A stretch of 9,863 nucleotides of DNA from positions 1-9,863 of the forward strand of contig CAJLRT010000032.1 of assembly GCA_905209135.1 (NCBI GenBank), read 5' to 3'. Positions 6,121 to 9,863 of the stretch are shown here, one piece after another. This DNA comes from an uncultured Eubacteriales bacterium (lineage in GTDB: Bacteria > Bacillota > Clostridia > Oscillospirales > UMGS1783). The notes beneath the pieces were generated by a model. The model saw nothing but the letters and a program-made list of their open reading frames with translations. It searched no databases and was not told the DNA's origin. Positions within the stretch are counted from its first letter, which is position 1. Each line of letters opens with the position of its first letter. The position numbers and the translations under genes were made by a program.

Positions 6121-6843
6121 CTAGTTTGCCACATACATTTGTTTATAGGGATTTTTACTGTCCGGCGTTATGACGGTGAACGGGCTGTTCATGACCGTCT
6201 CCGTATCGCAGGAGAACAGCGCGCAGTACTCGGCGACATATGCGCGGATTTCCTGCCGGTAGTCCTCCGCTGCAATTTTTGCCGTAACCTGGCCGGGGAA
6301 GCGGATGTCCCTGCAGTCGCCGCGCAGGAATATTTTGCCGCCATGCATACCTGTGCAGGGGAAATTCCCTATAATCTGCCGGCCGTCCGCGCCCAGGCCG
6401 AGCACGAGAATCACGCCGCCCGCCTGGTATTCGCCCAAAAAACTGCCCGCCGTACCGCCGATTACCATGAGAGGCACTTTTGTCTGATAGGCTTTCATAT
6501 GGATGCCGGCCCTGTACCCGGCGTTGCCCTTTACGAAAATTTTTCCGCCCCGCATGGCGTATCCGGCGGCGTCGCCTATGTTTCCGTGGACAATAATTTC
6601 ACCCGCGTTCATCGTGTCTCCGACCGCATCCTGCGTGTTTGCATGCACCGTGATAGAGGCGCCGTTCAAATACGCCCCGAGTGCGTTGCCGGGAACGCCT
6701 TCAATGTCAATGCGCTTATCAGACATGCCGGCCGCTATAAAGCGCTGGCCGCAGCATCCGGCGATGCGGTATTCGCTCCCGCCGCCGCGCAGTTCTCTGT
6801 TCAGCTCCCGATAGCCGAGGCCCTGTGCGTTTATTACTATCAT
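6121..6843 (-). CDS. GXGXG-domain glutamate synthase subunit (GltB C-terminal domain homologue)
   Basis: Stand-alone 240-residue version of the right-handed beta-helix that forms the C-terminus of the large subunit of glutamate synthase. Repeating Gly-rich turns show this: GVPGNALGAYLNG, GDTMNAGEIIVHGNIGDAAGYAMRGG, VKGNAGYRAG, and GGTAGSFLGEYQAGG. Spacing is about 19-22 residues, from about residue 48 to 190. It has no catalytic motif of its own. In glutamate synthase this domain packs beside the FMN domain and helps shape the ammonia channel. In archaea and many anaerobes it is encoded separately. Its ATG overlaps the oxidoreductase stop codon by 4 bases (ATGA), with GGAGGTG 6 bases upstream. 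Related domains occur in formylmethanofuran dehydrogenase subunit C, but the neighbours make glutamate synthase much more likely. Confidence 0.92.
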   Translation of the reverse strand: MIVINAQGLGYRELNRELRGGGSEYRIAGCCGQRFIAAGMSDKRIDIEGVPGNALGAYLNGASITVHANTQDAVGDTMNAGEIIVHGNIGDAAGYAMRGGKIFVKGNAGYRAGIHMKAYQTKVPLMVIGGTAGSFLGEYQAGGVILVLGLGADGRQIIGNFPCTGMHGGKIFLRGDCRDIRFPGQVTAKIAAEDYRQEIRAYVAEYCALFSCDTETVMNSPFTVITPDSKNPYKQMYVAN

Positions 6844-8087
6844 ACCACACCTCCGAATTTTTTTCTACGAATATTCGGGGAAAAAGCGGCGATGGACGCA
6901 TTTTTACGCAGAATATCGAGCTGAACCGTGTCAAGCGGAACCTGATCCCGAATCAGCGAGGTGTAAACGCCGGCTCGGTCCGTGCATCCGATCAGGATAA
7001 ATCCTGTGAGGCGGCCGTTTCGGGTAAAGAGGCGTTTCAGCGTTCCTTCCGCTTTCTCTTCATAGCATTCGCCGCCCAGTTCCGCAGGAAAGCTGCTGCC
7101 GGCGGTCATGGCATGCAGCCCGAAAAAGCCGATGGAGTTCATGGGAATCGCCCTGTCGAATATTTTGTGCCCGCCCGCCATATTGACGCCCGCGGCGTAT
7201 CCCTGCATGTAGGCGTTCGGGAACAGGGCCAGCACGCGTTTCTGGCCGCTGGAGATATCGTCGCATTCCGTACAGTCGCCCGCTGCAAAAACGTGCGGAA
7301 CCGAAGTTTCCATCCGGTCGTTCACCGCGATTCCGGCGTCCGCCCTGCCGCCCATGTCCAATAGGAGAGACGTGTTTGCGCGTACGCCGGAGGCAAGGAC
7401 CAATACGTCAAAATCCACCGTATTTCCGCTCTTCAGCAGCGCGGTGTTTTTCTGGAAGCGTTCTACGCGGTCACCGAGGACAAAACGGATGCCGTTTTCC
7501 TCCAGACGCGCCTGCATAACGGCGGCGCATTCTGCGTCCAGGATGCTCGAAAGCACGCGGTCGGCAAGGTCGCATACCGTGATCTCCCCAGCTCTGTCCC
7601 GCAGTCCCTCCGCACATTTGAGCCCGATCAGGCCGGCGCCGATAATCAGCACGCGGGACTCTTTTGTCACGGAGGACTGCAGCGCCAGCATATCATCTAT
7701 CGTCATGAATGCAGACCTGTTTTGCACCGTATCAAGTCCGGGGACAGGGGGGAGGACGGGCGAGGAGCCGGCCGCAATGCAGAGGTGCGTATATGGGACC
7801 GCGCCGCCGCTGTCCAGCAGTACGGTGGTTGTCCCGCGGTCGATGCGCGCCGCCCGTTCCCCGTACAGTACCCGGCAGCGCATCGTCTCATAGAAGTCGT
7901 CGGCCCGGTAGTTCATGCGCGTGAGATCCGTTTTCCCCTGCAGGCAGTAGGATATCAGCGGCCGGCAGTATACGGGGCGATTCTCCTGAGATATGACAAC
8001 GATGCTTCCGCAGCGGTCGGTGCTGCGGATTCCCTCAATGCAGCCGGCGGCGGCCACGCCGTTTCCGATAATGACATACTGATTCAT
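6840..8087 (-). CDS. FAD/NAD(P)-dependent oxidoreductase of the split glutamate synthase
   Basis: Flavoprotein of the pyridine nucleotide-disulphide reductase family, 415 residues. It has the FAD-binding GNGVAA (8-13), a second dinucleotide site GAGLIG (150-155), and FAAGDCTE (267-274), which closes the FAD site. Asp173 ends the second strand of the second site (TVCDLADR), which suggests NADH over NADPH. It resembles NADH-dependent rubredoxin/nitrite reductase flavoproteins and lacks the CxxxxC redox pair of true disulphide reductases. In this operon it likely passes electrons from NAD(P)H through the ferredoxin-like subunit to the FMN core, taking the place of GltD. GGGAGGAG precedes ATG 8087. 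The start overlaps the ferredoxin stop and the stop overlaps the next start, each by 4 bases, pointing to coupled translation and a fixed complex. Confidence 0.9.
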   Translation of the reverse strand: MNQYVIIGNGVAAAGCIEGIRSTDRCGSIVVISQENRPVYCRPLISYCLQGKTDLTRMNYRADDFYETMRCRVLYGERAARIDRGTTTVLLDSGGAVPYTHLCIAAGSSPVLPPVPGLDTVQNRSAFMTIDDMLALQSSVTKESRVLIIGAGLIGLKCAEGLRDRAGEITVCDLADRVLSSILDAECAAVMQARLEENGIRFVLGDRVERFQKNTALLKSGNTVDFDVLVLASGVRANTSLLLDMGGRADAGIAVNDRMETSVPHVFAAGDCTECDDISSGQKRVLALFPNAYMQGYAAGVNMAGGHKIFDRAIPMNSIGFFGLHAMTAGSSFPAELGGECYEEKAEGTLKRLFTRNGRLTGFILIGCTDRAGVYTSLIRDQVPLDTVQLDILRKNASIAAFSPNIRRKKFGGVV

Positions 8088-8524
8088 GGATTCTCCTCCC
8101 GTTCCTCATATACAATGGCCCTGTTGGGACAAGCCTGCACGCAGGCCGGCTCGCCGCAGGCGTTTTGCAGGCAGAGCTCGCATTTTTGCATGACTCCGTC
8201 CTGGCCGGGGGCAAGCGCGCCGTAGGGACAGACCAGAACACAGGTCAGGCAGCCGACGCATTTCTCCCGGTTGACGCGTATGACGCCGTTTTCCTGCGTC
8301 AGTGCGCCGGCAATGCAGCTCTTGACGCAGATCGGGTCGGTACAGTGGCGGCAGGACACGGCGAACGAGATGTTGTCGCCGTCCTCGACATGTATGCGGG
8401 GGATGATGGGCTGCCCCTTGAGGGCTGCGGCCATATCCCGTTTTCCGGAGTTCGCAAAGGCGCAGACGTATTCGCACAGATGGCAGCCGAGGCACCATTG
8501 CTCATTGACATATACCCGTTTCAT
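8084..8524 (-). CDS. 4Fe-4S polyferredoxin-type electron transfer subunit
   Basis: Small iron-sulphur protein, 146 residues, of the DmsB/HycB/CooF type. Cysteines fall in four sets: 11/14/17/21, 58/61/66/70, 89/92/95/99, and 115/118/128/132 with an extra Cys123. This is enough for four [4Fe-4S] clusters. No twin-arginine or other signal and no membrane helix is seen, so it acts in the cytoplasm. It probably relays electrons between the flavoprotein and the FMN glutamate synthase core. It could also let free ferredoxin feed the enzyme. AGGAGG lies 8 bases before ATG 8524. It follows the FMN gene by 48 bases and overlaps the flavoprotein start by 4 bases. Confidence 0.92.
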   Translation of the reverse strand: MKRVYVNEQWCLGCHLCEYVCAFANSGKRDMAAALKGQPIIPRIHVEDGDNISFAVSCRHCTDPICVKSCIAGALTQENGVIRVNREKCVGCLTCVLVCPYGALAPGQDGVMQKCELCLQNACGEPACVQACPNRAIVYEEREENP

Positions 8525-8558
8525 TTCGCATTCCTCCTGTTGGAAATCATCAGGCCGT

Positions 8559-8572
8559 GCGGCGCGCGCCGC
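8559..8572. repeat. 14-bp GC-only palindrome directly after the FMN subunit stop codon
   Basis: GCGGCGCGCGCCGC reads the same on both strands and abuts the TAG at 8573-8575. In RNA it can fold as a 5-bp stem with a GCGC loop. No U-run follows, and the next ribosome binding site starts about 20 bases downstream. It may act as an mRNA stability or coupling element, or simply be GC-rich spacer. Confidence 0.5.
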
Positions 8573-9863
8573 CTATTCGCCCGCATGCAGGATGCCGAGA
8601 ATGGAAAGTTCCTTTTCGGTCATCCCAACGCCCCGCAGCATCAGGCGGTTGCCGCGGAGGGCCTCGATGGAATTGATCCCCATGCCGCCCATCAGTTCTT
8701 TGATTTCATGCTTCCAGGCCGTCATCAGGTTGACCAGCCGTTCGCTCCCGATATCGGGATTGAGCCGCTTGACGAGATCGGGACGCTGCGTGGCGATGCC
8801 CCAGTTGCATTTGCCGCTCTGGCAGGTGCGGCAGAGGTGGCAGCCCAGTGCGAGCAGCGCAGCCGTCGCCACATAGCAGGCGTCCGCGCCCAGCGCGACC
8901 GCTTTGACAACGTCTGCCGCGCTGCGGATGCTGCCGCCCGCCACAAGCGATACATTGCCGCGTATCCCCTCGTCGCGCAGACGCTGGTCTACCGCGGCCA
9001 GGGCCAGTTCGATGGGTATTCCCACATTGTCTCGGATCCGGGTGGGAGCCGCGCCGGTGCCGCCGCGGAATCCGTCGATGGCAATGATATCCGCGCCGCT
9101 GCGGGCAATGCCGCTGGCGATCGCCGCAATGTTGTGCACCGCCGCCACTTTGACAATGACCGGCTTTCTGTATTCTGTCGCTTCTTTCAGGGAAAAGACA
9201 AGCTGGCGCAGATCTTCAATGGAATAAATATCGTGATGGGGCGCTGGGGAAATGGCGTCCGAGCCTTCGGGGATCATGCGCGTACGGGAGACGTCTCCCA
9301 CGATTTTTGCGCCAGGCAGATGTCCGCCGATGCCCGGCTTTGCGCCCTGTCCCATTTTGATTTCTATCGCGGCGCCGGCGTTCAGATACTCCTCGTGCAC
9401 GCCGAACCGGCCGGAGGCGACCTGGACGACGGTGTTTTCTCCATAGCGGTAAAAATCCTCGTGCAGGCCGCCTTCGCCGGTGTTGTACAGGATGCCCAGC
9501 TCGGCGGCGGCCCTGGCCAGGGAGGCGTGTGCGTTGTAGCTGATCGAGCCGTAGCTCATGGCGGAGAACATGACCGGAATGGACAATTCCAGCTGCGGGG
9601 AGAGCTCCCGCACCAGCGCCCCGTTTTCGTCACGCCGCACCGGCTGTGACTTTGCGCCGAGGAATACGCGGGTTTCCATGGGCTCGCGCAGCGGGTCGAT
9701 GGGCGGATTGGTCACCTGCGAGGCGTTGATGAGGATCCGGTCCCAGTATACCGGAAGCGGCTTGGGATTGCCCATGGACGAGAGGAGAACCCCGCCGCTT
9801 GCGGCCTGCTTGTATATTTCGCTTACAGTATCGCTCTGCCAGTTTGCGTTTTCCCGCAGGCTG
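8573..9863 (-). CDS. FMN-binding glutamate synthase core subunit (5' end missing)
   Basis: The synthase half of glutamate synthase: it turns 2-oxoglutarate plus ammonia to glutamate using FMN and a [3Fe-4S] cluster. The frame stays open through the right edge. Twenty-nine codons lie upstream of the ATG at 9775, and they read like the family (NWQSDTV, SGGVLLS, then GNPKPLPVYWD). That ATG is therefore internal and the gene is cut by the contig end. Numbered from the internal ATG: DPLREPMETRVFLG lies near 27-40, MSYGSISYNAH near 73-83, and KMGQGAKPGIGGHLPG marks the flavin/substrate region. GFRGGTGAAPT matches the phosphate-binding loop, and Cys312/318/323 form the C-x5-C-x4-C cluster motif, with an extra Cys315. 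It lacks the GXGXG domain, which is a separate gene downstream, and the visible part has no amidotransferase domain. First visible gene of the nitrogen operon. Confidence 0.93.
   Translation of the reverse strand, partial: SLRENANWQSDTVSEIYKQAASGGVLLSSMGNPKPLPVYWDRILINASQVTNPPIDPLREPMETRVFLGAKSQPVRRDENGALVRELSPQLELSIPVMFSAMSYGSISYNAHASLARAAAELGILYNTGEGGLHEDFYRYGENTVVQVASGRFGVHEEYLNAGAAIEIKMGQGAKPGIGGHLPGAKIVGDVSRTRMIPEGSDAISPAPHHDIYSIEDLRQLVFSLKEATEYRKPVIVKVAAVHNIAAIASGIARSGADIIAIDGFRGGTGAAPTRIRDNVGIPIELALAAVDQRLRDEGIRGNVSLVAGGSIRSAADVVKAVALGADACYVATAALLALGCHLCRTCQSGKCNWGIATQRPDLVKRLNPDIGSERLVNLMTAWKHEIKELMGGMGINSIEALRGNRLMLRGVGMTEKELSILGILHAGE

Noticed and set aside
8165..9649. Long plus-strand open frame of 494 codons
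   Set aside because: It lies antisense to the ferredoxin and FMN subunit genes, which have clear family motifs. The frame is open because of high GC at third positions. No recognisable domain.
8573..9775. ATG at 9775 as the true start of the FMN glutamate synthase subunit
   Set aside because: The frame continues to the window edge with family-like sequence, and there is no good ribosome binding site before this ATG.

Overview
The window looks like chromosomal DNA from an anaerobic Gram-positive bacterium of the Clostridia type, probably uncultured and assembled from short reads. The evidence is strong AGGAGG-type ribosome binding sites, a Gram-positive-style lipoprotein signal, a glutamate synthase split into separate small genes next to a clostridial-type glutamine synthetase and an ANTAR regulator, and moderately high GC. 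Genus cannot be read from the sequence. The first 16 bases match the 3' end of an Illumina adapter, so the left edge is an untrimmed contig end. No RNA gene, insertion sequence, phage gene or CRISPR array was seen.

Left part (1-1813, minus strand): the start of a branched-chain-type amino acid ABC importer. A lipoprotein substrate-binding protein (livJ-like) is followed by a membrane permease (livH-like) that runs off the contig. A perfect 12-bp hairpin lies between them. A 273-bp AT-rich divergent region (1814-2086) separates this transport operon from the next unit.

Middle (2087-4110, plus strand): a MerR-family regulator with a large C-terminal domain, then a DapB/2,4-diaminopentanoate-dehydrogenase-like NAD(P) oxidoreductase of unassigned substrate. 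Between them is a near-consensus promoter with a 19-bp spacer and an imperfect dyad, the arrangement MerR-family activators need. A strong intrinsic terminator closes the unit. The simplest reading is that the MerR protein senses a metabolite and switches on the dehydrogenase. A link to the divergent amino acid importer is plausible but unproven.

Right part (4268-9863, minus strand): a compact nitrogen-assimilation operon, read from right to left. It encodes an FMN/[3Fe-4S] glutamate synthase core (cut by the right edge), a four-cluster ferredoxin-like protein, a FAD/NAD(P) oxidoreductase, a GXGXG beta-helix protein (equivalent to the C-terminal domain of GltB), a short glutamine synthetase and an ANTAR antitermination regulator with a degenerate receiver domain. 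Two junctions have 4-base ATGA overlaps and the other gaps are 15-48 bases, so this is almost certainly one transcript. Together these would form a GS-GOGAT system made from separate subunits. The glutaminase (class II amidotransferase) component is not in the window and would be expected upstream, past the right edge. The two units meet tail to tail near 4.1-4.27 kb.
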